64,000 nucleotides of DNA from Brachionus manjavacas (lineage: Eukaryota > Rotifera > Eurotatoria > Ploima > Brachionidae). The notes under the pieces were generated by a model. That model worked only from the letters and a program-made list of their open reading frames with translations, searched no databases and was not told the origin of the DNA. The stretch spans positions 1,287,501 to 1,351,500 of the forward strand of contig JAHQIY010000008.1 of the NCBI GenBank assembly GCA_019054805.1. Direction: 5' to 3'. A program made the translations under genes and the position numbers. This document shows positions 1 through 10,667 of the stretch, one piece after another; within the stretch, counting starts at the first letter, position 1; each line of letters starts with the position of its first letter.

Positions 1-435
1 ACTCCTAGACAATGTTAGCTCATACAGCACCAAATTCCAATAGAACTACTTCCTTACTTTGTTCTTTTAATAATGCAATCTTCATTATACTTCTCTGATG
101 GCATCATTCTTATCTGAATTCGATTTTCTCTATTGTCTACTTCAATGTTCATTTCGTCACTGAACATTATTTGTTCCCATTTACCCTTGTTCCATGATTT
201 TACATTGCGACAGAAATTTTTTCTCCCTTTTTTTAGATTATGTTAATCTTGGTTTTCGAACCGCATTCTTCCATTCGAGTTTTCCTTCTAATAAACTTCG
301 TCTAACCAGAGAATCTGATGCTTTTCTGCCATTTTCCAGTTATGATCTGAAATATGTGATGGCGAAGCTCTATTCTTTTTTACCAAACGAACTAATTGGC
401 AATCATCTTTGATAGTAGAAATCTTAGGTTTCCAG
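1..435 (-). pseudogene. Tc1/mariner transposase relic (5' part, runs off the window)
   Basis: Read on the minus strand, this is a decayed Tc1-type DDE transposase. Near 415-350 lies the paired-like DNA-binding part (residues like KPKISTIKDDCQLVRLVKKN). Near 195-150 lies the start of the catalytic core, WEQIMFSDE, the Tc1 block carrying the second catalytic Asp, followed near 30-10 by GSSSIGIWCCMS. In-frame stops fall in the linker near 280 and in the core near 52 and 19, so it cannot make a transposase. The C-terminal half and that terminal repeat lie beyond base 1. No target duplication can be tested. Confidence 0.8.
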
Positions 436-460
436 ATCTTGGAAACTTAAGATTTAACAA

Positions 461-494
461 TTTGAAATAAATTGAAATAAATTGAAATAAATTA
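461..494. repeat. 10-bp tandem repeat
   Basis: About three and a half copies of a 10-bp unit (TTGAAATAAA) sit just outside the Tc1 relic. It is a short AT-rich minisatellite with no visible role. Confidence 0.7.
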
Positions 495-687
495 AGAATT
501 TATAAAAATAAATAAATTATTGCAAATTTATTAAATTTAAATTTAAAGCTGCTTAAGTTTTTTATGACTTTAATTTTTTTAATTTGTTAATTAATTCCAT
601 AAATTGCGCCAAACTCAGCGATCACAAATTTTTTTTTAATTTTTATTTCAACAAGTTCATTTTTGTTTAATTCGAAGCTTTTTCTTT

Positions 688-2597
688 TTAGCTCCAAACA
701 ATCAATTCTTTATAGGATGAACTCACAAAATTTCCATTTGGCAAAACAGCTAATTGAACAACCTTAGATTTGTGTAAGTTTGAATTAAATTTAAGTGTTC
801 CATCAGACGAATTCCAAACTTTTAGACTTTTATCCCAAGATGCACTTAACAAGTCACCGTTGTTTAAAACATGCAAGCAGTTTAAAGCACAAATAGCACC
901 CGTATGGCCAATTAAAGTTCTAATCAATCTTTTTGTTTCCAAAATCCAAATATTGATTGTGCCATCATGAAGGCCACTGGCCAGATAACCACTCTTTAAA
1001 AATGCAATTGATACAACAAAACTTTTGTGTTCAATTGAATTTAAAATAGAGCCGCTTTTTACATCCCATACTTTTACTGTCCTATCCATTGAGCAACTGA
1101 CTAAATTTCCATTTTCCATTTCAATTATTTGAATAACATTCCATCTATGACCGACAAGTCTATGTTTCGTACTTCCATTTTGAGAATCTCTTATCACAAT
1201 ATCATAATTGTTTGAACCATGACCAGCCAAATCATCGTTTTTCAACACAGTTAGACACTGAAAATCTTCATCTGTTTGGATAACTCGTTTCAATGGCTCA
1301 CCACTAGCTATTTTTAAATCCCAAACTAAAAGTGTTTTATTATCATAATATCCAGCAACTAAGTTGCCATTTGACAATAAACCAAATAGCCAAGGGAGCG
1401 AGTACACACTGCTCAAATTTCTTTTAATAACTCCTTTTTCAATATCCCAAATTTCGATTAAATTACTGTCACTCCCTCTAACTAAATCACCATTTGGCAA
1501 AGATAAAATTCTCTGGAAAAAATTACTTGTAGAAACATTTAATTTAACAGTGCCATTAAAATGGACAATATGAGCCGGTTGTGTTGTTGTTGATTGTTCA
1601 GTTGTAAAGTGGCTGAAAAAAAATAAATAAATTTCTACATTTGCTCACTTAGACTTATCATATTATGTTGATATAATAAAAAGAGAGAAAAAAAATAATT
1701 TCAAGATTAAATAAACAAAAATAAAAAATAAAAAATATTTTCTCTAATTCCAAATTTTGACCTGTTGAAAAAAAAATAAATATTTTTATTTAAAAACTTT
1801 TGTTTTTAATCAGCTAAAATCAAGTCATGAATTTTTTTTATAAATTTTTATCATTCTAATCTTCACTCAAAATTTTCATGACATGAATCAGTGACTCGAC
1901 ATTTTTGAGACGATTACTCGCGAAAAGAATCATGAAAGAAATTATCAGATGTATATTATTTGACAAAATCTCAATAAAATAATTTAATCTTTGATTTATT
2001 TACATTTACATTATTTACATTTTTGAATCAATTAATTATCTTGTTTATTTAAAAAATCTAAATAATATAATTTTAGATAAAAAGATTCATTTTTAAATAA
2101 AAGATAAATTTTCTGCCAAAATCTTCCTTATCTGTCATCGGAGTAAAGTGATGAAAACTTAAACTTTTATACTTGGTTTTCAAGAAAAAATTTAACACTT
2201 CTTTTTATTCTTACCCAGGCAGAGATGAACATTTACATATTGGCAAATTATTCTCAACAACACATTGACCACTTTGTGAGTATTGTCCTCTGCAGAAAAA
2301 ATGACAAACTTTTGACTGTATCGGATCCATTGAATCACAAAGCAAATATTCATTTCCATTTATTGTTTCCAAAACGTTCTTGTTGTAAATGTCATCGGCA
2401 CATGCTGAACATTCTGGTTGTCTAAATGAAATGCATGCTTTACATCCATTTTCACCATAACAATTCATACATGAATTAAAAGCAAATGAACAATAAGTGC
2501 ATGTAATAAGCCAATATTTTGTATAAACATCACCAAGTCCTTCACTAATGACAAGAAGTGCCAAAAATAAAAACAAAATTTTCATTATTTTAAACAT
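688..2597 (-). CDS. secreted Cys-rich + WD40-repeat protein (2 exons)
   Basis: Exons 2215-2597 and 688-1612, joined across a 602-bp intron. The donor is GG|GTAAGA and the acceptor TTTTTTCAG|CC; phases agree and the joined frame is open (435 aa). Residues 1-22 form a signal peptide. Residues about 33-126 are Cys-rich with CxxC pairs, ending in an EGF-like CKC tail. Then follows a Thr/Gln linker (TTEQSTTTQ) and, from about residue 165 to the C-terminus, some six to seven WD40 blades (IWD, VWD, VKVWD, INIWI, LKVWN, LIVWS endings). WD40 propellers normally mediate intracellular protein binding; the signal peptide and the absence of a membrane anchor predict an extracellular one here. I do not recognise a named orthologue. 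An unseen extra exon inside the 602-bp intron is possible but not needed. Confidence 0.8.
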
Positions 2598-4049
2598 TTT
2601 TCTGAATGTTTCTTATTGAAAAGATTTTAAAATATTGATAAGATTATAAAGAGAGCCAAAACAGCCATTTGTTCATTTTCACTAGACTTTGATTCTTGAT
2701 AACTTATTTTAGATATAAATTATTAATCACTACATAAAATTATGTAATTTCTAAATGTTCAATTTCAATAATGTTAAATTAAATTTTTAAATTCTTTTAA
2801 AATTACAGATACTTTTCTTTTAAAGGTCTTAAAATCGATCTGAAAAATAAATCATATTAAACAAAATATGTATCAACTAAATTTATTCTATAAAAGATAA
2901 AATTAGTAAAACAATGGCCACAACAAAGACTTAAACGTTTTCTATTTTCAAAAAGCATTAGAAGTAAACTTTTTTACAATTATAGCATAAAAATTTAAAC
3001 AAAAAAAATATAAAATAAAATTTTATTTTCATACCATAATAAAATTAAAGTAAAAAAAAGGCGTTAATTAAGATAAAAAATTGAAAATCATGTCAAGAAA
3101 TAAAAAAACAAAATATTAGTAATGAACAAATTTTTTTAAAATTGAAAATAAAATATTACGGTGATAAAAGTTGATTTTTTCTGTCAAAAACAAAAAAGGT
3201 CTAAAGAATAATCTTTCATTATTTTTTGAAGTCTCTTTTCGCGTATAATGTAAGTTGGGTGTTAAACATTAATATGATTTTTGAAAATAAACTAAATATT
3301 CACTATCAATTTCCATGCAATCGGAACAAAATTTTGGTTTGCATCCATTTTGGTTATTCAATCTATCGTTAATCTTCATGTGCTTGCGAAGTTATTATGG
3401 TGTGTTTGTGCGAAATGTCACAGCTGTTAATACGACATTAATTATTAATGTCACGTACATTTGCCTTTAGTGATCTGAGCTGTTCGCAAATCGTCTATCA
3501 CATCCTTTGAATTCACACCGATTGATTTTTGAATAAGCAAAATAAAGGACGTTTAAAATCGATTCCACAAAAATTTTTAATAAAATACCCCAAATTTTTT
3601 GATTTTTTCCTCAAATATTAAATAAATTCACCAATAATTAAAGTTATTCATAAAAAAATTAGTTAACACTAAATTAAATATAAATCCACTATTTCTAACT
3701 TATTGACATTTTTTTAAAAAATAGCACTTTTTATTAGAAAATGATAACAAATTTAAGAAAAAGTACCTAAATTAGGCAAATTGAAATTTGCAATCAAGAT
3801 AAAAACATAAATTGAAATATTTTTTTTAAATAATAGAAAAGAAATGAATTTTTCAAAAGCAATTACTTGACATGACATGTCAAGTTTACTTTCATTTTTA
3901 AAATTTTAAGATGTCCCTTTTGATCGAACTTTTATAAGTCTAAATATTTTAAATGATTTTTATGAAAACTTACTTTTAAAGACAAAAAATTTGATGTTTT
4001 AAAAATATAATTTATTTAAGTGGACTTATAACCTTACTTCATATTCTAG
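2598..4049. other. intergenic, upstream of the WD40 gene
   Basis: No gene seen. A patch at about 3230-3540 is visibly less AT-rich than its surroundings and contains an imperfect palindrome near 3434-3452 (GACATTAAT-T-ATTAATGTC). It is non-coding in all frames and could be regulatory for the WD40 gene. The dispersed repeat at 3776-4025 is listed separately. Confidence 0.4.
3776..4025. repeat. dispersed ~250-bp repeat, copy 1
   Basis: Nearly the same sequence recurs in the same orientation at 31787-32045. Both copies start with GGCAAATTGAA, share a core containing ATGTCCCTTTTGATCGAAC, and end TTTATTTAAGTGGAC. No terminal inverted repeat was found; the ends may be those of a longer, undefined interspersed element. 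Confidence 0.8.
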
Positions 4050-4440
4050 ATTCCTTAATTCAATGACCATTTTTGTCGCCCTTTTCTGAATACCCTCCAA
4101 TTTTGACATATTCTTTTTTGACATAGAGTTCCACCCTCCTCCAATGCCTTCTTGAAAATAATTTCCAGGACCTTAGCCATCTCATTTGAGCAGCTGCTCA
4201 ATACTCTTTGCGTGACTCCACCCCCAACTTCCGTCTTATCACAATTTAGATTCTGTAGTCTGTCTTTTATGTCCTTCCTGTGAATAATGCTTTCGCCGTT
4301 ACATATGCTCTCAGTTCTGCTCTCAAACTCCTGCTCATCCTCTTCATCCACAGGAAAAACTGACTCGAACTGTGCATTCAATATTTCTGTAATTTCCTTC
4401 CTGTCCGTTGTGTTGGTGCCGTCTTGTCTGCTCAACGGAT
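4050..4440 (-). pseudogene. non-LTR retrotransposon (LINE) fragment, linker before RT
   Basis: A 126-codon open frame matches the linker between endonuclease and reverse transcriptase of Jockey/CR1-type LINEs: EILNAQFESVFP, then a degenerate 'KxGGG(V)xxRVLxxC', then AKVLEIIFKKALEEGG, where the intact family continues with a P..WK..NV.PIFKKG block. That next block is scrambled here, so the copy broke at the edge of the RT domain. Confidence 0.75.
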
Positions 4441-5660
4441 TCTATCATCAAGCTGTTAATTTATCTAAAAGGAAAAAAAAGTAAAAAACAATAAATAATT
4501 TAAATATAATATTATTTCAATTTTGAAACGTATAATTAATAGTGGGGTATTTTTAATTTTTTAAATTTCTTTTTTACCATTTAAGAAAAAGGATTTTACG
4601 TAAATTTACGTAAAATTTGGTATTTTTTTTTATTAATAAAAATTCAATATATTTTAAAACTTTGCAATTTTTTGAAAAATTATGAAAATTGCCCAATTTT
4701 TTGGACTTTTTTTTGTTGTAAATTTCTGTAAATTTACGTTAATTTACGTTAAAATGTCAAATCACTACTGTAAATGTAAATTTTTTTTTTTTATTTTTAA
4801 TTTTCTTAATCTACATAACATGCAAGGCATTAAAATTTAAATTAAAATTTTTAAATTAATTCAAACATTAATTCTAGTATCTAAAGATAAATTTTTTGAT
4901 TTGATCATTAACTTCAAGAAGCCAATGCTCATCACCTTTTTCTTTATTTAGCAATTTCTTGCATGTCTTGAGTGTCCATTCTTTCATTAAAAATTCTTTT
5001 ACATTCACTTTCCATATCAAGCATTTTAGTATTTGGTAAAAAATTCTATTTTAATTTTGGAAATTATTCTTTAATCAAAAAATTTCTTCATTTATAAAAA
5101 GTATATTTTAAACGAATTTAGCATTTCTATAAATTAAATTATTTTAGTGTTAAAAAAAAGTAATGTTAGTAACAAAATCAATTTCTAGCGGTAAAATATT
5201 TTGATTTTTGTATTAAATAATTTGTTTTATTAGTAAATTTTTGCCAAAATAAATTTGTGATCATAAATAAAGATGGAGATGGAAAACTAATTTACCCGAT
5301 CATTCGTTTAACTTCAATTAGCTTTAATACTTACCGTCGCCTTTTTTTTTATTTACTTAAGCTTCTATTAAATCTAATGATTTGATCTTTTATTTAAGCC
5401 TTGAAGATATAACTCAAGCCAATTTTAAAAAATAGCAATAATCAAAATGTCACATTTAATATAAAACATCTTGATTTCACTGATATCTAAGCCAAGTTTT
5501 TTTTGTAACTCAATTGTCTAATTCAACAAGGATTTATTTTAAGAACAAAATCATACTTTTTTTTTAATACCCACCCCCAAAGGATAACATGATGGATTTC
5601 GAGAAAAATCTTCACAAATTTCTGCTTAAACTCAAAGTTAATTTAATGCTTCATTGCTTT
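4441..5660. other. intergenic with DNA-transposon debris
   Basis: No complete gene. Contains reiterated TTACGTAAATTTACGT motifs (4590-4760) ending ATGTCAAATCACTACTG at 4765-4781. The reverse complement of that end resembles the sequence at 45930 (CAGTGCCGATTTGACA), so both are probably terminal repeats of one hAT-like family. A short coding relic (4874-4990) is listed separately. Confidence 0.4.
4874..4990 (-). pseudogene. C-terminal relic of an unidentified repeated ORF, copy 1
   Basis: Minus-strand open frame ending HWLLEVNDQIKKFIFRY-stop. Related pieces occur at 24568-24640 ([15 protein letters not shown]-stop) and 53325-53375 (WHLEIDDQFKGF), all on the minus strand. This is probably the tail of a transposon protein that I cannot name. 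Confidence 0.45.
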
Positions 5661-5670
5661 GACTTTTGGG

Positions 5671-5680
5671 TATAAATAAA
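5671..5680 (+). promoter_or_regulatory. TATA box of the LRR gene
   Basis: TATAAATAAA lies 44 bp before the ATG at 5715, with a pyrimidine-rich initiator-like stretch (TTTTCTTTTCTCTTATTC) about 20-35 bp downstream. It is the clearest core promoter in the window and predicts a very short 5' leader. Confidence 0.65.
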
Positions 5681-5714
5681 AAGAAAAATTTTCTTTTCTC
5701 TTATTCAAATAAAA

Positions 5715-7136
5715 ATGAGTCAGGTGATGCAAAAATTGGTCATTTTCTGGTTTATGGGTGCACTACTAGCTCTAGATGAGTGTTTTTTTGACGGGTGCAG
5801 ATGCGTCAAAAACATCGACTATTCATATGACATCATTTGTGTCAATCAAAAAAATAGCCTGTTTCCCAAACGACTCAAATCCAACATCACCAGAACAATA
5901 AACACATTTCTGCTCAAGCAGTACCTGTTCACAGAAATACCTGATGGTACTTTCGAAGACCTGTCAATCCGGCATTTGATAATAGGAGAAAATCGGCTTA
6001 GAAAAATAGGTGCCGAGACTTTCAAAGGCATCAAGTCTTTATCTCTCCTCAAAATAATAGAAAAAAACTTCGAAACAATTGACTTGGGCGCATTTGATCC
6101 AATTAGTTACTACTTGAGTGAGCTGGGCATTTGGCAGATAAACTACCAAAGTCAAACAATTGACGAGTTTTTTGCCGAGCTGAAAAATCTAAAAAACCTC
6201 AAGACTCTCAGTCTGATGGGATACGGGCTTAAGCAATTTAAGCCAGAGTGGACCAACATTTTTGAATCAATAGTTCATTTAAACCTTGCCTCAAATGAAA
6301 TGAAGTCCATTGAGCCAGACATTTTTAAATCATGCAAACAAATTGAATCGATAAATCTGAGCAATAACTTTATGAGCAATTTGTCATCAATTTTCAGAGC
6401 TCTGGAGCCAGTTAGGTCTCAATTAAGAGAGTTAAAATTAGCCTCGAATCAAATCAGTCAGCTAAAGGACTTTTCAGCATTCCCTAGACTAGAGGCTTTG
6501 GACTTATCAGACAACCAAATAAAGAAAATTCCGAATGGCCTGTTTAATAGCTTGGACAAGCTTAATAGCTTGTACTTGTCATCAAATTTGATTCGGTCCA
6601 TTCCGGACTCTTTGTTCAGTAGTGTGCCGGCACTGAGCATTCTAATGTTGGATAATAATTACTTGAGCTCGGTGCCTAGCGTAAAGAACCTCAAAAATTT
6701 AAAGATATTAGACCTAAGTAATCAAAATAGGAATTTAAAGGAGCTGGCAGACTTTTCGTTCGAGCGTGGAAACTCGACTTGTTGTCTTTATTTAAATTTG
6801 GATGCAAATAGAATTGAAAAATATGGAAAAAAGACATTTTGTTCGAGAGATGGTAGACTGAGTGAAATTAGAAAGCTGGATTTGAGCTATCAATCAATGG
6901 CCAATATGGACCATTGTTTGTTGTCACAAATAAGATCTGACATGGCGAATAAAATCGAGTTTTATGTCACAATAGAGAATGATATTAGCAAAGAGAGTAC
7001 AGTTAGTTGTAACTGTAAGCTAAAGAGCTTCTTGAAGAGTTTAAAAGTTGAGTTCATTGGGCCATGTTCAGATGTGGCCGGTCCATGCAATCAAGATCAA
7101 CAAGCTCAGCAATGTGACAAACAATTTCAATGCTAG
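5715..7136 (+). CDS. secreted leucine-rich-repeat protein, intronless (LRR paralogue 1)
   Basis: 473 aa in one exon. Residues 1-20 are a signal peptide. An LRRNT-like cysteine cap follows (C23-x4-C-x-C30-x11-C), then about twelve LRRs of the LxxLxLxxNxI type (for example LEALDLSDNQIKKIPNGLF, LNSLYLSSNLIRSIPDSLF). The Cys-rich C-terminal cap has CNC and ends in QFQC. No transmembrane segment or GPI signal is visible, so the product should be extracellular; LRR solenoids bind proteins or glycans. It is a clear paralogue of the intronless gene at 35093-36499 (same caps and order). A TATA box sits 44 bp upstream and an AATAAA about 135 bp after the stop. Its ligand is unknown. Confidence 0.88.
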   Translation: MSQVMQKLVIFWFMGALLALDECFFDGCRCVKNIDYSYDIICVNQKNSLFPKRLKSNITRTINTFLLKQYLFTEIPDGTFEDLSIRHLIIGENRLRKIGAETFKGIKSLSLLKIIEKNFETIDLGAFDPISYYLSELGIWQINYQSQTIDEFFAELKNLKNLKTLSLMGYGLKQFKPEWTNIFESIVHLNLASNEMKSIEPDIFKSCKQIESINLSNNFMSNLSSIFRALEPVRSQLRELKLASNQISQLKDFSAFPRLEALDLSDNQIKKIPNGLFNSLDKLNSLYLSSNLIRSIPDSLFSSVPALSILMLDNNYLSSVPSVKNLKNLKILDLSNQNRNLKELADFSFERGNSTCCLYLNLDANRIEKYGKKTFCSRDGRLSEIRKLDLSYQSMANMDHCLLSQIRSDMANKIEFYVTIENDISKESTVSCNCKLKSFLKSLKVEFIGPCSDVAGPCNQDQQAQQCDKQFQC

Positions 7137-7399
7137 AAAAATTAAAAAAAGAATATTAGATTAGTTTTTTTTTTGTTTATTCTGTTACATTGATTGTCGT
7201 ATGATATGAAATTTGTTTTATTTTGTTTATGGATTTATTTTTTTATGTTTATTTCTTTTTTTTTTAATTAAATAAAATTCATTTAAAGTTTACTTTTCAG
7301 AAATTGCTAGTTACAATTGGAAAATATCTTTAAAAAAAATTCTTAGTTAATAAATCATTAAATCTTAGCCTCATTTTTCAGTTTTAATTTGAAAAATAC

Positions 7400-7837
7400 T
7401 AGTGTTGGGATCCGTACAGGACACTTAACCTGCCAAAATTTTTAGAAACCGTGACCGTGTCCGCATTAGGCGGACAACCTTTAAGCGGGCGGTCATTTGG
7501 CCGGCCAGCTAGGCAGTCTATTTTTTGGACCGCCAAAATAAACGGTCTAAAAAAAATGAGCGGCCAAAAAACCAGCAAGCTTTTTGGCGGGCGGTCAAAA
7601 ATTTTACAAAAAAATTTTTGAAAATTAAAATAAATTAAGAAAATTTTTTTTTATTTTTTTTATCATTTTAATTAGTTTTTTTTTTAAATTAAAAACATTA
7701 TTTCGAAAAAATTTCAATTTAAGTGGAGAGCGTTTAATTTAGCGGTCCAAAAATTTGACCGCCTAGCTGACCGGCCAAATGACCGCAAAAAACCGTCCGT
7801 GTATTGGACCGGTTTGTCTTGACCGTATCCAACACTA
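7400..7837. mobile_element. hAT-type MITE with intact 8-bp target duplication (family A)
   Basis: 438 bp bounded by terminal inverted repeats beginning TAGTGTTGG. The outer ~150 bp of each end also pair, sharing GCGGTCATTTGGCCGG and a GGACCGCC-type core, so it is a foldback MITE. It is flanked on both sides by AAAAATAC (7392-7399 and 7838-7845), a perfect 8-bp duplication typical of hAT transposons. It has no coding capacity. It is much more GC-rich than its surroundings. A right-end fragment of the same family is at 10257-10366. Confidence 0.88.
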
Positions 7838-7869
7838 AAAAATACATACAAAAAAATTATTTTGAGTTT

Positions 7870-8131
7870 TTTTTTCATTAATAATAATAATAATAGTATA
7901 TATAAGCTACAGCAAGACTAGCTTGCGGAGGTGGCCTACTAGGAGGTCACCTATGGTAGCTCCTTGCACATTACACATAAAAAAAATACTGCAAAAAGAA
8001 AAAACTGTTTAAATTTTTAGGTCAAAATAATAATAAATAATAATAATATTAGTTACAACAAGCTAACAATCTAGACTTGCTAAGATGGGAAACAGTAGGA
8101 TCCCATCTATGGTAACTGTGGTATGTAATAA
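7870..8131 (-). repeat. two LINE 3'-tail-like fragments with (TTA)n
   Basis: Two related segments (7880-7965 and 8028-8131) each pair a (TAA)n run with a GC-richer stretch (AGCTACAGCAAGACTAGCTT; AGTTACAACAAGCTAAC). Read on the minus strand each ends in (TTA)n, as do the LINE 3' ends at 23195 and 30590. They probably are two severely 5'-truncated LINE copies; no coding remains. Confidence 0.5.
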
Positions 8132-9509
8132 TAACAATAAAAAAAAATTAAAATCAATTAAATTACATTTTTTAACATTATATTATGTAAAATTACGTAA
8201 AAGAAAATGTAAAACTCTTTTGTTTTCTTTCTTTCTTTAAATTTTTAGAATAAAAAAAAAACAAGCAAAAAAAAGCTCAAAAACGAAATTTTCTTCTATG
8301 TAAGCATTTTTGAGATTTTCAAAAAAATTAAGTACAGTTACGAAATTTAAGGTAAGATTTGGTAAAATTAAATTTTTTTGCCGACTAAATTTGATGAAAT
8401 ATTTTGTAATTTTTCCAAGTCATACGTAATATTTCGTAAAATTACTTAAAATTGTATTTTAAAAGTACTTCTTAACCAGTGTGTAATCTATTGAATATGA
8501 AGATACAAAGATAGAAAACAAAAATTCACAAACCAATTTTTTTAGGATAAATCCCTGTATAAATTTCTCCTAATTTAAATTTCTATCATCAGCAAAAAAA
8601 AAGACAAAGACTTGGAATTTTTGGAAAGATTTTCAAATAACCTAAATTTTTGATATCTTTTTTTAGAACATTTATATTCCAATAAAATTTTTAATTTTTC
8701 TCTAAGGTTAAAGTTTGACTTCTCCAAAAAAAATTTAAAGGTTAGATAGGATAAACATATAAAGAGATAAAAAACATTTATAATGTGAGTAAAAAAATCT
8801 TTCTGTGAATTACTAATAGATTTGCTATTTTTTAATAAAAGCCAAAATTCAGTCATAAAAATAAAAAAAAAACCTAAAAATTATTTTTATTCTTGTGATT
8901 ATGAAACTTCAAATGCTAACTTTATTTAAAATTTATCCAAAAATTAAAATATTATGAAAAACATCGTTTTCTTTTTGTATTATTTAATTTTAAAATTTTT
9001 TTTTTGTTTTTTATATTTGCTTACTATGTGTTCTTTTCATTTATTCAAGTTTAGATCTTATTCTACTTTTAAATTTTTTAAACTTATTCAGCTATTCATC
9101 TATTCAATTATTCAAAATCAATGAGCAATTATATATTTAAAAAATTTAGCAGTATTGAAGAATTAACCCTAAGAATTTTAGCTGAACCGAACTCTCTAAA
9201 TTAAAGGTCTATTCCCCGGAGCCCTTTATTTTAAGATTTTGATAAAATAATAATTTCTTTAATTTTAAATTTATTTTGTTGAATAGTAATCTATCGGTTG
9301 TATCAATAATCAAAAAGTTCTTTAAATGATTCGCTTTTTGTTTTATCTTTTTCATACGTTTCATAATAAATCTTTGGTTAAAAAGAAATTCATTTGAACA
9401 AATAACAAAAGATTAATAGAAAAATTGAAAATTTGACTTGAAGATATTTTAGTTGTATAATACAAATGAATGAAAAAATTCCATGTCAAAATTAAATATA
9501 AACTTTAAT
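8132..9509. other. intergenic, AT-rich, no gene seen
   Basis: Only very AT-rich DNA with TACGTAA-type motifs at 8380-8460, shared with 4590-4760 and 45960-46200. The open frame at 8575-8856 (minus) is low-complexity Lys/Phe/Leu-rich and not convincing. Confidence 0.4.
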
Positions 9510-10140
9510 TAAATATTGCTTCTCATCAAGCAATCAATTCCTGCTTTAAAGCTGTCATCATTAGGGACTTCAATTAAATTGCTTGGCGGCAAGTTCCATT
9601 TGCTTGCGGTTCTGTTGAAAATAAGTTATATCTATGCAGCAAACAATTTCTTCCTGGACGAAAGATGGAAATTTGGTATTATATCCCTTCTGAATCTAAT
9701 GAAATAAATAGTTATCAAAATTTTGAAAGTAACCATTTTGATCAGACTAGTAAAGTTCTAGAATTTTTAAATAATTGGAAATGTGAATCTGACAAGAAGT
9801 TTAAAGACTGTATTTTAGCTTTAAGTTACTATATGGCTAAGAATAATTTTTGGTCAATGAATGAATACAAAACCATTGAAGTTTGGTTATCTGCACTGGA
9901 CAATATTGGATATAATTTCCCTGATAGCGTTAACCAAAAAAATGTAAATTACAAAAAGTTCCAAGTATTAATCTCGACCAAATCTAATTTAAACAATGAT
10001 GCCAATGTGGATTCAATCCAGTCATTGATTTTTTCAAAAAAATGTACCAGTTTTCACAAGTTGAGAAAAAGTCTAGCAATTTGGCAAATCTTGACCATTC
10101 TTCAAATTTACTTAACTTAACTCTTCTAATTACTTTCAAT

Positions 10141-10667
10141 CAGAGTTGTTTAAAAGTCACAAGTCTCAAGTCAAGTCCAAGTCCGGACTTTTTTTTTCTT
10201 TTCAAAAGTCCTAACAAAGACTTTAATTTTTTTTTTTCAAAAAAAAAGTCTAATTTAGATCGTTTATTTTGGCGGTCCAAAAAATAGACCGCCTGGCTGA
10301 CCGGCCAAATTACCGCAAAATCCGTCCGTGTAATGGACCGGTTTGTCTTGACCGAATCCAACACTAGCAAAAACTGCCGAATGAACAAAATGGAACAAAA
10401 GTTGGCCTGAAGCAAATTGAGCACAAACAATGGTAGTCCAAGTCATAGATTGAGTCCAGTTTGAGACATAGCAGCACGATAAAGGCTGAAATGGAGCACA
10501 AATCCAAAAAAATCTCAAATTTGGTCATCAAAAACCAAGAACAAAGACTTTTTAATTTTATTGAAAACATTTTTTTTTTATTTACATTAATTAATTATCT
10601 TAAAAGACAAAGAAAAAAAATTAAAGTCCTGACTTGGACTTTTTTTTGAGACTATTAAACAACTCTG
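10141..10667. mobile_element. hAT-type MITE with intact 8-bp target duplication (family B)
   Basis: 527 bp with terminal inverted repeats starting CAGAGTTGTTTAA. The next bases are also related (AAGTCAC versus TAGTCTC). CTTTCAAT flanks both ends (10133-10140 and 10668-10675), a perfect 8-bp target duplication. It interrupts the dead gene in a stretch that was still coding-like. Its interior carries a right-end fragment of family A and a GC-richer unique segment (10380-10530). A solo left end of the family is at 55248-55330. Confidence 0.88.
10257..10366. mobile_element. family A MITE right-end fragment nested in family B MITE
   Basis: Matches the right half of the element at 7400-7837 in the same orientation (GTTTATTTTGGCGGTCC through GACCGCC, GACCGGCCAAAT, GGACCGGTTTGTCTTGACCG) and ends at the terminal CCAACACTA. 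The left half is missing, so it is a deleted nested insertion or part of a chimeric element. Confidence 0.85.

Noticed and set aside
194-412. 72-codon plus-strand ORF at the window start
   Set aside because: It is the antisense of the Tc1/mariner relic, whose minus-strand reading carries the conserved motifs.
770-1573. Plus-strand ORFs inside the WD40 gene
   Set aside because: They overlap the WD40 exon antisense and have no domain logic.
8575-8856. 93-codon minus-strand ORF
   Set aside because: Lys/Leu/Phe-rich translation of poly(A/T) tracts; no recognisable domain or composition shift.
10140-10570. Several overlapping ORFs within the family B MITE
   Set aside because: They translate terminal-repeat and nested MITE sequence in arbitrary frames.
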